Below, piece by piece: positions 47,485-57,575 of a DNA stretch of 64,000 nucleotides. The notes under the pieces are model-generated. The model had not been told where the DNA came from. It saw nothing but the letters and a program-made list of their open reading frames with translations, and searched no databases. How positions within the stretch are numbered: the first letter of the stretch is position 1; each line of letters begins with the position of its first letter. Made by a program: the position numbers and the translations under genes. The stretch is from Natronocalculus amylovorans (GTDB lineage: Archaea > Halobacteriota > Halobacteria > Halobacteriales > Haloferacaceae). The stretch spans positions 1-64,000 of the forward strand of contig NZ_JAKRVX010000010.1 in assembly GCF_023638035.1 (NCBI RefSeq). The letters run 5' to 3'.

Positions 47485-49659
47485 TTAGTTAGTTTTGAGA
47501 TCGATACCTGCATGATCTGCAATCGATGAACGGAGGTCTAATGCCCTACTCAGAGCGCGCTTGCCGTACATTTGGCCGAGTGCGTAGTGGAATCGGAGGT
47601 CATCGATAGGGAGTGTCCATCCTTGTGCTGCCGCATCGGCAAGTGTCTCTGGGAGTCGGTCTTCCAGTTCTGGAAAAAGAGATGATCCACTGTATTTGTC
47701 CTCAGAGGCATACACGTGTGTCTTCTGGATGAGATCAGGAACGAATCGAGTGATTCGTGGCCCGGACATTTGCTCAGCAGGATACTGAATCAATACTGTT
47801 CGGTTCATATCACGCTTGCTCGGACTGGATTGGTAGTTTCCGAGTTGACCTACTAGCACTCCTGCAAGAAATGCACCGCGTCGTTGTGCGTTATCGTCAA
47901 GTGCAGGTCGTTCTTCGATGAAGCGTTTTAGTCGATACTCTTGGACGGTTGCAATTGGGATCTCCCCATCGTCCGTGAGGAACTGTTCCGCCGCTGGGAT
48001 ATCTGGTTTGGTTGTCATACGTGGTGGTTTTGTAAGTTCTGGATGCTCAGGAGCAGTCAATTGATCTGCTCGCGCGAGTGCTTCGAGTTGTGTATACTGT
48101 GCCTTCAGATGCTTTTCTGAGACTCGTCCATCGCTGTCTTTTGCCCGCTCTTGTGCGAGCCGCTCGACATATTCGGAAAGTAATCGGTTCGCAGTGATCT
48201 GCTGTCCAGTGAGCAAAGAAAAAGTCAGCCATTCACTTGGGTCGTCGGTGCTCGGGTCGTCTTCGTCGGGCCGGGCGAGCGTTCCGAAAGTGTAGAATCC
48301 GCTTGTGATAGAATTAATAATTGGGTCGATACTATCGGTTCCCTCGGAAATTGGTTGCCAATTTTTCGGCTGCCTAAATCCTGCAACGGCATTGAAAGTA
48401 GACCCAAAGAGAACATCGAGATGCGATTCAGCAAGAGCACGAACTGGTTGTATCGTCGCATCGGGAACTTCATGAAGAACATTTATATCACCACTGTCGT
48501 TCCGGATTGCGATGACGTAGTACCGAAGATTTTCCAGAATATCCTCGTCTCCCTCACGCTCGATTTCCCTTTGTATCTCTGCCATCAGCGATTCCTCACT
48601 CGATTTGTGAGTCGCTGTGACGACGTGCCGAAGTATTTTTGCACAGTGAGAATCCGTCTGAGTGAAGTATGGAACTGTGTAGATACTACGGCCATGCCGA
48701 GTTCGGCGACATTGCTCGAAAAGTGATGCACCCGACTGCATGAGAAGTGCAGCCTCCGAAGAGACCGGATGTGCTCGCCACGCGTTTTTCTTTTTCAGTT
48801 CTGGAAATTTCTCAGCATGCTGGACTGTAAAGAACGCCAAAGGGTCATCGACTGTCCCGAATACTTCGGTACTTCTATTTGTGACCAAACATGTACCATC
48901 GCCCCGGGAAGGAATGTCTGAGTTCTTTTCTGCGAGCTTCTCTTCTTTACGTGCACGCATCGCTGCGTTGAGCACGTGCAGTTGACCTGGATAGTAGTAA
49001 CCGTTTATTATATCGCCAGAAGGTTTCTCTTTGAGGCTATCTGGGTCAAGTTGAATCGCAACGGTTGCAACGACACGAGGTTTTTCATCTTCACCAAAAT
49101 GAGACCACAGTTCCTGTTCAATCTCCTCTTCAATTCCATCTTCTAGCCCAAGACTCTGCAGCGACTGAATAATTGATCCATCAGGATGTTCATTGGCAAC
49201 ACGACCAATGGCCGCTTCTCGACCATCTGCATTTGTCCATCGCTCGAGACAGTCGACACAGTACGTAGAAACAGTGCCTCGCGTGGAACCACTTTTTGCT
49301 CCCCTACGAGTAATTGAGTGGTCAATTCCCCGACCCCACGGAAAGCGCGAGAAACCAAGCCTGTCAACCATTTCTGGCCGAAATGGTCCTACATCAATAC
49401 CGTCTAGTTGTGGAGATGCATCTGTGAGATCGATTTTGATAGTAACTAAACGGTTCTCTTCATCTTGCTCAGTTGTGAAGCCCTCAAGTTCCCCTGGGGT
49501 GACATATAATTGAAATTCTTCGGGGATAACTGACTCATAGCTGCTTTGAGACTCTTCAATAGCACCGTACAGTGCTTGGACTCGGCGGAGAGATGTAATA
49601 GACTGCCCGGACCAGTATTGGTCGAATTTCGCGTCAAAATCGTCTGTCGATTGGCTCAT
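47485..49659 (-). CDS. cas8b: Cas8b large Cascade subunit (Csh1-like)
   Basis: 724 aa, the expected size of haloarchaeal type I-B Cas8b, at the expected place between cas6 and cas7. A CVDC zinc-like pair is near residue 133. Sequence is highly variable in this family, so the call rests mainly on position and length. It should recognise the PAM and recruit Cas3. It overlaps cas6 by 4 bp. Confidence 0.88.
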   Translation of the reverse strand: MSQSTDDFDAKFDQYWSGQSITSLRRVQALYGAIEESQSSYESVIPEEFQLYVTPGELEGFTTEQDEENRLVTIKIDLTDASPQLDGIDVGPFRPEMVDRLGFSRFPWGRGIDHSITRRGAKSGSTRGTVSTYCVDCLERWTNADGREAAIGRVANEHPDGSIIQSLQSLGLEDGIEEEIEQELWSHFGEDEKPRVVATVAIQLDPDSLKEKPSGDIINGYYYPGQLHVLNAAMRARKEEKLAEKNSDIPSRGDGTCLVTNRSTEVFGTVDDPLAFFTVQHAEKFPELKKKNAWRAHPVSSEAALLMQSGASLFEQCRRTRHGRSIYTVPYFTQTDSHCAKILRHVVTATHKSSEESLMAEIQREIEREGDEDILENLRYYVIAIRNDSGDINVLHEVPDATIQPVRALAESHLDVLFGSTFNAVAGFRQPKNWQPISEGTDSIDPIINSITSGFYTFGTLARPDEDDPSTDDPSEWLTFSLLTGQQITANRLLSEYVERLAQERAKDSDGRVSEKHLKAQYTQLEALARADQLTAPEHPELTKPPRMTTKPDIPAAEQFLTDDGEIPIATVQEYRLKRFIEERPALDDNAQRRGAFLAGVLVGQLGNYQSSPSKRDMNRTVLIQYPAEQMSGPRITRFVPDLIQKTHVYASEDKYSGSSLFPELEDRLPETLADAAAQGWTLPIDDLRFHYALGQMYGKRALSRALDLRSSIADHAGIDLKTN

Positions 49660-50471
49660 CGACTTGCTCCCGAGATGTGTGACTTTGCACTCGGCTTTTC
49701 AACTTCGTCTTTACGGATGTTAACAAAGCCGAATCCTAGTGAGTTTCGCTCGCCAAGTCCAACGTCAAGTGCGAGGTTGAGGTGTCTCCGGTGGTGATCG
49801 TCACGAACTGTGTACCCGAATCGGAACTTGCTTAAAATGTATGTCTCCTCGGTACCTTCCGTGACAGTGACTGGAAGTGAATATGTCTTGATGAGTTCAT
49901 ACTCATCTAACAGCTCCTCGTCAACTTCACTCGGACCTGGGAGATAATCAGGACAGAACAATCCGTGCTTTCGATCGAGATTGTTTTCCAATTGTGTCTT
50001 TAACGGGCGAAGTGAGTGTTCGGGCTTCCAGAATTCGGGAGCATCTCCGGGTGCGTCAATGTTGTATTCGCCGAACCTTTTCGCAGGGATACGCACGACA
50101 AGTCCGGTTGCCGTTTCGAGGACCCCTTTTGTTCCTGGTTCGCCAACATCAGGCTCAACGCCAGTAACCTCTTCGACAGTAAACGGCATCTCTTTAATAT
50201 TGAATTCTCGGTTCTCAATGAGATCTGTACCGATTACACGGAGTACGTCATCATCGGCAGCAGCAACAAGCACATTCCGCAAGTCTCCTTTTGAAACTGG
50301 CCCAAAAGGGAACGGGTTGCTGAACGATATCCCAGGAGGTTTTGATGAGTCATGAAGGTCATCGAATTGAGAATCATCCAACGCCCGCCAAATTCGGCCT
50401 GAGAGCCCACGATGATAGTTTGTTTGATACGCAGCGTCAGAGCGTGCACGGAGACGAATTAAGAGACGCAT
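49656..50471 (-). CDS. cas6: Cas6 crRNA-processing endoribonuclease
   Basis: 271 aa. The N-terminal ferredoxin-like start (RLLIRLRARSDAAYQTNYHR) and the C-terminal Gly-rich loop (GLGERNSLGFGFVNI) are hallmarks of Cas6. It should cut the repeat before GTTGAAGC, leaving the 8-nt handle. First gene of the leftward operon. Confidence 0.93.
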   Translation of the reverse strand: MRLLIRLRARSDAAYQTNYHRGLSGRIWRALDDSQFDDLHDSSKPPGISFSNPFPFGPVSKGDLRNVLVAAADDDVLRVIGTDLIENREFNIKEMPFTVEEVTGVEPDVGEPGTKGVLETATGLVVRIPAKRFGEYNIDAPGDAPEFWKPEHSLRPLKTQLENNLDRKHGLFCPDYLPGPSEVDEELLDEYELIKTYSLPVTVTEGTEETYILSKFRFGYTVRDDHHRRHLNLALDVGLGERNSLGFGFVNIRKDEVEKPSAKSHISGASR

Positions 50472-50745
50472 GGTTCACCCCCTCTGTTATGAAATCGGTA
50501 TATAACAATAATTTCATTTCACCATCAATTTACCAATACAGTCCGCAATTAATAAATGTTTGTCAGAATGATTTATTTTGAAATCAGCCTGATCAACTGC
50601 TGTAACGGTTCATCTCTTGCATTGTGCTGCATTAACAACAATTCACTTAGTGACATCCACCTCACCGTAAACGGCAGAGTTCACCTACCGCTTATTATGC
50701 AAATCATCAGCTAGATATACAACAGATTAATGTCTATATTCCTTA
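50472..50745. promoter_or_regulatory. Divergent promoter region of the two cas operons
   Basis: 274 bp of AT-rich DNA between the outward-facing cas6 and cas4 genes. Possible TATA-like elements are TATATACAAC-type sequence near 50715-50725 for cas4 and TTATATACC on the minus strand near 50500 for cas6. No gene is visible. It must hold both promoters. Confidence 0.55.
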
Positions 50746-51312
50746 ATGACTGATGCAAACGGAATATCAAGAGACTCTCTTGAGGCGTTCGTCGCTGCAG
50801 AACGACATCCGTACTCAGAGCCGACCCATCGCATAACTGGACTAATGGTCCAATATTACACTGTCTGCGAGCGCGAATTATGGTTCATGTCGCGTGGTAT
50901 TGATATTGACCGTGATTCAGCAAACATTCGACGAGGAACACGGGTTGACGAAACAAGTTATCGAGACAATCGAAAATCGTTCCAAATCAACGGAAGAATC
51001 GCAATAGATGTGCTTGATTCAGGAGATATTATGGAGGTCAAAGTCTCTTCGAAGATGGGTGAATCGGCACGTCTACAACTGCTGTATTATCTCTGGTATC
51101 TATATAGAATACTCGACATTGAGCGAGAAGGTGTGCTTGCTTACCCACGTGAACGAACCCGTGAACGGGTGTCGCTTACTCCCGAAAATCGTGAACACAT
51201 CGAAGACGTCCTTCGTGGTGTTATCGAAGTTCTTGAGCAAAAAACTCCACCTGCTATTGAAAAGAAACCAGTCTGTGAGGCCTGTCTCTACCAAGACTTC
51301 TGCTGGATGTAA
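50746..51312 (+). CDS. cas4: Cas4 RecB-like exonuclease
   Basis: 188 aa. One Cys at 41 and three near the end (177, 180, 186) form the iron-sulfur site. The RecB-type catalytic motif is IDVLDSGDIMEVKV (Glu 97, Lys 99). Cas4 trims new spacers and helps choose those next to a PAM. First gene of the rightward adaptation operon, with 6 bp to cas1. Confidence 0.95.
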   Translation: MTDANGISRDSLEAFVAAERHPYSEPTHRITGLMVQYYTVCERELWFMSRGIDIDRDSANIRRGTRVDETSYRDNRKSFQINGRIAIDVLDSGDIMEVKVSSKMGESARLQLLYYLWYLYRILDIEREGVLAYPRERTRERVSLTPENREHIEDVLRGVIEVLEQKTPPAIEKKPVCEACLYQDFCWM

Positions 51313-51318
51313 CCGACC

Positions 51319-52314
51319 ATGCCAAAAAATAATCATCATATATTCGCTGATGGAGATCTCCGTCGCAACGAAGGAACCCTCCGGATCGACACACTTGATG
51401 GAAAAACTAAGTACCTTCCCGTCGAAAGCATTGATTCACTCTACCTCCACGGTCAGATCACATTCAATACTCGCGCACTCGGGTTGTTCAATGAACACGG
51501 TGTACCGATCCATGTGTTTGGGTGGAAGGACTACTACCGTGGCTCCTATCTTCCGAGGCGATCGCATATCTCTGGAAATACAGTTGTCGAACAAGTACGT
51601 GCATACGACGACTCCGAACGTCGACTCAACATTGCGCAAAAAATCACAGCAGCAAGCATACACAATATGCGCGTTAACCTCCAGTACTACAACCAACGAG
51701 GCCATGACTTTTTGATGGCGATCGAGGAATTAGCCGAATTGAAAACTCGCGTGCAAGAAGAAAACAGCATCAACTCACTTCGAGGTGTTGAAGCGATGGC
51801 ACGGAAGACGTACTATCGGTGTTTCGATAATATTCTTCGCGATCCATTTGAGCTCATGCGTCGTGAGTACAACCCACCCTCAAATGAAGCGAATGCCCTC
51901 CTCTCATTCTTGAACGCAATGACTTACACGACGTGCGTCTCAGCGATTCGAAAGACAGCACTTGATCCTTCAATCGGCTATATGCATGAACCCGGTGAGC
52001 GTCGGTTTACCCTCTCGCTTGATATCGCGGATATATTCAAACCAATTCTTGCCGATCGAGTGATGTTTCGTCTTGTCAATCGACAGCAAATCTCTTTTGA
52101 TGATTTTGAATCAGATCTGGACGGGTGTCTTCTAACTGAGAACGGCCGGATGATAGTGCTGAAGGAGTACGAACAGACACTCGATGAAACAGTTGAGCAC
52201 CCACGTTTGTCGCGACATGTGAGCTATAAAACGCTCATCCAAACAGATGTCTATAGCCTCAAGAAGCACGTACTGACAGGCGAATCGTACTATCCAACAG
52301 AGCGGTGGTGGTAA
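51319..52314 (+). CDS. cas1: Cas1 integrase of spacer acquisition
   Basis: 331 aa. Metal-binding residues are visible: Glu 158 (LRGVEAMARK), His 223 (GYMHEPGERR) and Asp 238 (LSLDIADIF). With Cas2 it inserts spacers at the leader end of an array. Its stop overlaps the cas2 start (TAATG). Since both arrays have nearly the same leader, one Cas1-Cas2 pair should serve both. Confidence 0.97.
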   Translation: MPKNNHHIFADGDLRRNEGTLRIDTLDGKTKYLPVESIDSLYLHGQITFNTRALGLFNEHGVPIHVFGWKDYYRGSYLPRRSHISGNTVVEQVRAYDDSERRLNIAQKITAASIHNMRVNLQYYNQRGHDFLMAIEELAELKTRVQEENSINSLRGVEAMARKTYYRCFDNILRDPFELMRREYNPPSNEANALLSFLNAMTYTTCVSAIRKTALDPSIGYMHEPGERRFTLSLDIADIFKPILADRVMFRLVNRQQISFDDFESDLDGCLLTENGRMIVLKEYEQTLDETVEHPRLSRHVSYKTLIQTDVYSLKKHVLTGESYYPTERWW

Positions 52315-52574
52315 TGTTTGTTCTCGTCGTCTATGACGTGCCCGCGAAACGAACTGGAATTTACCGGAAAATGCTTCGAAGGCGTCTTGAACACATCCAG
52401 AACTCAGTGTTCTATGGTGACGTCACACCAGGACAACTCATCGATATCAAAAACGATGTGAAAGACGAATTAATTCCCGAAGATTCGGTTATAATCTTCG
52501 AGGCTGACACTATTGGGTTCGTAGATTACACGACTTATGGGTCTGGTGACGATCCCGGAAGTAGATTCACCTGA
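52314..52574 (+). CDS. cas2: Cas2
   Basis: 86 aa from the ATG at 52314, which overlaps the cas1 stop. LVVYDVPAKRTGIYRKMLRR is the typical Cas2 N-terminus, with the conserved Asp at about residue 8. It forms the Cas1-Cas2 core. The stop codon abuts the leader palindrome of array 2, so the cas4-1-2 transcript may read into that array. Confidence 0.96.
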   Translation: MFVLVVYDVPAKRTGIYRKMLRRRLEHIQNSVFYGDVTPGQLIDIKNDVKDELIPEDSVIIFEADTIGFVDYTTYGSGDDPGSRFT

Positions 52575-52675
52575 TTTCCGTCGACCCTCTAGGGGTGAAC
52601 CCAGAATTGGGGGTCGACGGAAACACTTGTGTATGATCGGCGAGTAGAAGTCTTATGGCCTCCAAATTGGCCACC
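52575..52675 (+). promoter_or_regulatory. Leader of array 2 with a 13-bp palindrome
   Basis: Palindrome TTTCCGTCGACCC / GGGTCGACGGAAA at 52575-52587 and 52611-52623, starting on the base after the cas2 stop, then 52 bp to the first repeat. This 52-bp piece differs from the leader of array 1 at about 9 sites, so the two leaders are recent duplicates in inverted orientation. Confidence 0.75.
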
Positions 52676-55003
52676 GTTACAGAAGGACCGTAGACGGGTT
52701 GAAGCAACAGCGAAAATGGCGAAACGTCAATCTACTGGAACGTTACAGAAGGACCGTAGACGGGTTGAAGCGGTCAAGGTCGCATTGTTGATCTTTACCC
52801 ACTCACTGTTACAGAAGGACCGTAGACGGGTTGAAGCATACACAATATCATCGCTCCCAGCATACGACAAATAGTTACAGAAGGACCGTAGACGGGTTGA
52901 AGCTTCTTCTTTCTCCGCTACCAATACGTTTAATAGTAAGTGTTACAGAAGGACCGTAGACGGGTTGAAGCTAATGATACTGTTGATATTAAAGATATAG
53001 AAAGATAGTTACAGAAGGACCGTAGACGGGTTGAAGCAGGGCATATATCGGCTCTGAGAGCATTAGACTATGTTACAGAAGGACCGTAGACGGGTTGAAG
53101 CTCGGCTAAGAGCCGGTCCAACTCATCTTGAGTGGTTACAGAAGGACCGTAGACGGGTTGAAGCGATCATAACGGCGAAGCTCTGGTGATGGGTGTCCGG
53201 CAGTTACAGAAGGACCGTAGACGGGTTGAAGCAACATAGATCAATCACTTTTGTTGTGTGAGGATTTAGTTACAGAAGGACCGTAGACGGGTTGAAGCAT
53301 CCTTTACCATGTGCATTATCTAATACAGGACAGGGTTACAGAAGGACCGTAGACGGGTTGAAGCGTCCTGAATCTGATTGTGTGGCCGACGATCACGGTT
53401 GTTACAGAAGGACCGTAGACGGGTTGAAGCATCCTTTTTTTGCATCGTTATGATTAGATAGTTCGAGTTACAGAAGGACCGTAGACGGGTTGAAGCGCAT
53501 TGTCCGATGGTAAACCTCGATATGCCCAGAAAGTTACAGAAGGACCGTAGACGGGTTGAAGCTCGTGACTATCGTGAGATTTGGAGCAAAATAACCGAGT
53601 TACAGAAGGACCGTAGACGGGTTGAAGCCATGTCACATTTCGGGGTTGTTTTGCACACGACAACGTTACAGAAGGACCGTAGACGGGTTGAAGCTCGAAG
53701 ACACGTCACACAGTGATTGGACAGCAGACAGTTACAGAAGGACCGTAGACGGGTTGAAGCGACGGCGAGGAACAGGGAACTATCGACGGTAGAATGTTAC
53801 AGAAGGACCGTAGACGGGTTGAAGCATTCCATTCCTCGAACGGGAGAGAACGCAGTGTTCTGTTACAGAAGGACCGTAGACGGGTTGAAGCTTGGGTGTT
53901 TTTCAGGGTCGTATTCGCCACTGGCTTCGTTACAGAAGGACCGTAGACGGGTTGAAGCCAAAACGAGAGCGATGCGACAATTGCAACAGATGCGAGTTAC
54001 AGAAGGACCGTAGACGGGTTGAAGCATTCCCAGCGTTGGGATTAACGGATTCAGAAGATGGTTACAGAAGGACCGTAGACGGGTTGAAGCGAGCAATATG
54101 CGTCCGTGGTTGGCTTTTCACAACCGGTTACAGAAGGACCGTAGACGGGTTGAAGCTGACGGATATCAACGATGCTGAAGACGAAGGTCGAGTTACAGAA
54201 GGACCGTAGACGGGTTGAAGCGACTGTCTATCAATATCAAATCTAACCAGTGGTCGGTTACAGAAGGACCGTAGACGGGTTGAAGCAAAAGGCGATCGAG
54301 TGCGCCGAGTATGCAGCGGAATGTTACAGAAGGACCGTAGACGGGTTGAAGCACAGGCTCGCAAGCGACATTAAACGGTGCAAGCTGGTTACAGAAGGAC
54401 CGTAGACGGGTTGAAGCACGCGGCGGTCATCATGCGAGCGGTATGAGTCCGGCAGTTACAGAAGGACCGTAGACGGGTTGAAGCAGTTCGTCGTCAGTCG
54501 GTTTGATTTCAAGCGTCGTTACAGAAGGACCGTAGACGGGTTGAAGCAAAGCACGCGGGTATTATGGTGTGATTATCGCCGAGTTACAGAAGGACCGTAG
54601 ACGGGTTGAAGCATAATTAAAGATAACGGCAGCATCGTCGGAAAATGTTACAGAAGGACCGTAGACGGGTTGAAGCGAGATTAGAAATTATTTGAACGTT
54701 GGTATTTTAATAGTTACAGAAGGACCGTAGACGGGTTGAAGCACACCAGCGCAGTACCGAGAGCATCAGGACGGATAGTTACAGAAGGACCGTAGACGGG
54801 TTGAAGCGGTGGAGACACGAGAAGAGAAGCTCAAATTCAAACGTTACAGAAGGACCGTAGACGGGTTGAAGCTCGAAGCGTTCGACGAGATCGCCAAGAC
54901 CGGGAGTAGTTACAGAAGGACCGTAGACGGGTTGAAGCATCGATCCGATCTCGAGCATCAGTTTGTCAATCTAGTTACAGAAGGGCCGTAGACGGGTTGA
55001 AGC
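52676..55003 (+). CRISPR. CRISPR array 2: 36 repeats, 35 spacers
   Basis: The same 30-bp repeat as array 1, on the plus strand, with spacers of 33-38 bp. The leader is on the left, so the newest spacer is at 52706-52741. Only the last repeat (54974-55003) carries a change (A to G). Spacer 54026-54060 is the partner of the near-identical spacer in array 1. The right end cuts into a degraded leftward gene. Confidence 0.98.
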
Positions 55004-55260
55004 CCAGATGTTAATGCAGGCACATTCGAAAAGTAGTTGGGAGCATTGCGTGTGAGCTCGATCGTCTCCGATTTTATTTGCCGATCGGTAATATACTGCA
55101 GTGTCGGGAGACGTCGCTTTACCTCGTGTACTGATAGCTGATCAATCGAGTCCGCAGCGCTGCGGCTGTTCTGGTTGGATACCATAAAGCTGCGATCGGC
55201 GCTTTGAGCGCCTACGTCACGTAGCCTATACCAGGCGATCGCAGTGGGTCGTAGATTATG
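55004..55260 (-). pseudogene. Truncated gene, HD-phosphohydrolase-like
   Basis: Leftward frame running into the last repeat of array 2. About 80 residues are protein-like, with HEVKRRLPTLQYITDRQIKS and NYFSNVPALTSG. The latter resembles the segment before the HD site in some plasmid HD-domain proteins; the rest would lie where the array now is. The upstream part lacks a convincing start. Read as an old gene truncated when the array or its ancestor was inserted. The family name is tentative. Confidence 0.4.
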
Positions 55261-55818
55261 TTCCTGCTTTCGTTCTCGTCTGTACACAGCTGACTGTCTG
55301 AGTGCTACAGGATTGACCAACAGTGTGGAGAACAACAGGCAAAGCAAACACCAACTTCCCCCAGAAGTATGGAACCCGGAACAGCGATCGTCCCCAGAGA
55401 GCCAGTGGCTGATTTAATACTGCAGCTTGGCACGCGTGGCAGCTGAGCCATGCGTTTATATTTCGATCGCTGTTGATGCGGGCCCTGCTACGGACTCGAA
55501 CAACTGGGCAGGGGTGTTGTCCGAGCTCGTGTACCGGTGCTAACAAAGTCCCCATTGGTGGCCGCAGTACAGAGGCGGCCAAGCTCACTTGCAGAATCGA
55601 ACTGCAATAGCTGACACCAGTATGAGTATGACATTTTTGACGCACATCTACTGGTTGGCCAGCAACCGGTGGGTAACCGATCGGTAGATCGATCGCTCGT
55701 GAGTAGGGGTGTGCGTCGTGCATGTGTCACTGAGACGGGCTCTATGTCCCGATCTCGTTACTTGTTGTGTCTCTCTAGCACAGTATAAACGATGTGTTGG
55801 TTCAGGTTCACGAAACTA
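55261..55818. other. Gene-free stretch right of array 2
   Basis: 558 bp without a gene I can support. Both strands contain open frames, but they are rich in Arg, Cys and Ser and look like shadows. GC is higher than around it. It may be the decayed remains of an insertion element or of the truncated gene on its left; no terminal repeats were seen. Confidence 0.4.
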
Positions 55819-56022
55819 TCATTCAGAATTGATTGCTGGTAAATAACAAATCACGCCAATCCCAGATATAACGAAGTAAAAAATGAATTCACCAATAAAC
55901 CTCAGCAGATTCTCCGTATTTGGTGATGATGCAAAGTTAACCATCTCTGCGATTCCAGATAGCCCAGTGAATACTAGTACAGTTCCTACAATCAATGACA
56001 CAACAGCGATTGCGTTACCCAT
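55819..56022 (-). CDS. Small membrane protein, 67 aa
   Basis: ATG at 56022. Two hydrophobic helices (residues about 4-27 and 40-62) with a short polar loop between. No known domain. Isolated from its neighbours by 66 bp. Confidence 0.55.
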   Translation of the reverse strand: MGNAIAVVSLIVGTVLVFTGLSGIAEMVNFASSPNTENLLRFIGEFIFYFVISGIGVICYLPAINSE

Positions 56023-56088
56023 GCACCACTTGTCGATCTCATTGTATATAAAACACTGAAATGATAGAAGACCGTCAATATTCGTCTG

Positions 56089-56862
56089 TCATCGCTTTTC
56101 TGCTTCCAACTCCTCACAGAGCTCACAGTACCCAAGATTAGCAATCTCGATCGTATAATCACTCACTTTAGTTGCACGGCTGACTTTTCGACCTTTTGAA
56201 TATTGGTGCTGCTTGAGTGCAGCACTGACACGGCCACAATACAATTTGTGGAACGATCGCGATGTTCCTGGTGAGCCCACAACGAACCGTTCAAACTTAG
56301 CGATCGCGGCTGCCGTCCGTTCATCCAACTCTGGAAACTCATCTGCATCCGGTGTTTTGCGTGGATGCTCGAGCGTCCCACCGTCTGATCGAAGTTCGGG
56401 ACGCGGATCTGCAGTGCCGACGATCTCTCCGTACCGGTCCCACGATTTGTAGCAGTCTGAACAAAAAATGCACTCTCCTTGCTCAGTCGTCTCGTATCGA
56501 TCGAGTACCACTGTTCGATCGCTCTTGCCACACCAATAACACCGATCGACGTCCTCGAATACATCTTGTGCCGTAGCATCCTCCCAGATAGTGGTCTTGC
56601 TTGGACCCCAGAGATATGCCTCTGCCGCGGGGATCAACTCAACGGGATTCGATACGAGCCACTCTACAGTTGCATCGCGATCGACAACTAGTCCATCGAC
56701 ATACGCTCGTAGTCGGTGCTGGCCACCATACTTCGCTAGTCTCCACTCACCTTCCCAATAGCGAATCCACAAGTAACCCTGTGTATTCCCGATCGCGCAG
56801 ACCGCTGCGTTTTCTTTTAGGTAGTCAGCCAGGTCTTCAGCGATCGTCCATCGATTACTCAC
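56089..56862 (-). CDS. Zinc-binding hypothetical protein, 257 aa
   Basis: The start is probably the GTG at 56862, which overlaps the upstream stop in GTGAGTAA. Residues about 110-145 hold CYWCGKSD and CIFCSDC, a four-Cys zinc site similar to HNH-type knuckles. The C-terminal CELCEEL is another Cys pair. No catalytic motif seen. Last gene of the leftward operon that starts near 59.2 kb. Confidence 0.5.
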   Translation of the reverse strand: MSNRWTIAEDLADYLKENAAVCAIGNTQGYLWIRYWEGEWRLAKYGGQHRLRAYVDGLVVDRDATVEWLVSNPVELIPAAEAYLWGPSKTTIWEDATAQDVFEDVDRCYWCGKSDRTVVLDRYETTEQGECIFCSDCYKSWDRYGEIVGTADPRPELRSDGGTLEHPRKTPDADEFPELDERTAAAIAKFERFVVGSPGTSRSFHKLYCGRVSAALKQHQYSKGRKVSRATKVSDYTIEIANLGYCELCEELEAEKR

Positions 56863-57388
56863 ACTGATCACCTTTAGTATCGAGTCTCTGCTGTTTCGTT
56901 TTCGTAGAGTGCACTCGCTCTGATAACCACGCCATTTGTTCACCAATTCCTCCTAAGTTGCTCTCTTGGAATGGATAGAGAACACGCGCGTTGATGCCAG
57001 CTGAGAATGCTTCTCGCTTTTTTAAAGGATTAAGATAAGATCGCCCTGCTAGAACCACTATTTCGTCTACTACTGCTCCCTTCGTGCGAAGATCCACAAT
57101 CCAGTCAATCAATTCCATGCCAACGGAGTGGGCGAGCTCGTCGAGATCATTCTTAGATAAGTCAGCGATCGTCGTATCGTATGGCTCGATTTCGACTGTT
57201 GGTTCGATTAATCCGTGTTCCGCAGATAGAATAGTCCAAAAGTCACCGCACACTTCTGCATACTTTCTCTTTTTGACAAAGTATGTTGACGTGTAGAGCT
57301 CTTTTGCTGGTACAGTCTCACTTTGTTTTGCAGATCCACAGCCAACAATTACTAGCTGCACACTGTCTTTTTTGAAATCATCACTCAT
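56855..57388 (-). CDS. DUF6884-like protein
   Basis: 177 aa from the ATG at 57388. LVIVGCGSAKQSETVPAKEL, then YAEVCGDFWTILSAEHGLIE and the later EIVVLAGRSYL fit the DUF6884 pattern known from haloarchaea and their viruses, with a Rossmann-like fold. Biochemical role unknown. Overlaps both neighbours. Confidence 0.65.
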   Translation of the reverse strand: MSDDFKKDSVQLVIVGCGSAKQSETVPAKELYTSTYFVKKRKYAEVCGDFWTILSAEHGLIEPTVEIEPYDTTIADLSKNDLDELAHSVGMELIDWIVDLRTKGAVVDEIVVLAGRSYLNPLKKREAFSAGINARVLYPFQESNLGGIGEQMAWLSERVHSTKTKQQRLDTKGDQCE

Positions 57389-57575
57389 TGCGATCGACCT
57401 CCTTCCTGGTGTTGGCGGTCCATCCACCATCTGGAACAACCAGTTCCCCGGCTGCGAGAGCTGATAGTTTGTCGTGACAGCCGGTACAGAACGATCCCCA
57501 CACCCTCCCGCTGCAGTGGAGTGTGATATCGACCTGTTCATTTTCGCATCTCTCGCAGCGCACACTGGTACTCAT
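57381..57575 (-). CDS. Small zinc-ribbon protein, 64 aa
   Basis: ATG at 57575, overlapping the stop of the upstream gene. CERCENE and CTGC give two Cys knuckles at about residues 7-10 and 30-33. Overlaps the DUF6884-like gene by 8 bp. Confidence 0.5.
   Translation of the reverse strand: MSTSVRCERCENEQVDITLHCSGRVWGSFCTGCHDKLSALAAGELVVPDGGWTANTRKEVDRNE

Noticed and set aside
55256-55723. 155-aa leftward frame right of array 2
   Set aside because: Amino-acid use is unlike a haloarchaeal protein (many Cys, His, Arg, few acidic residues).
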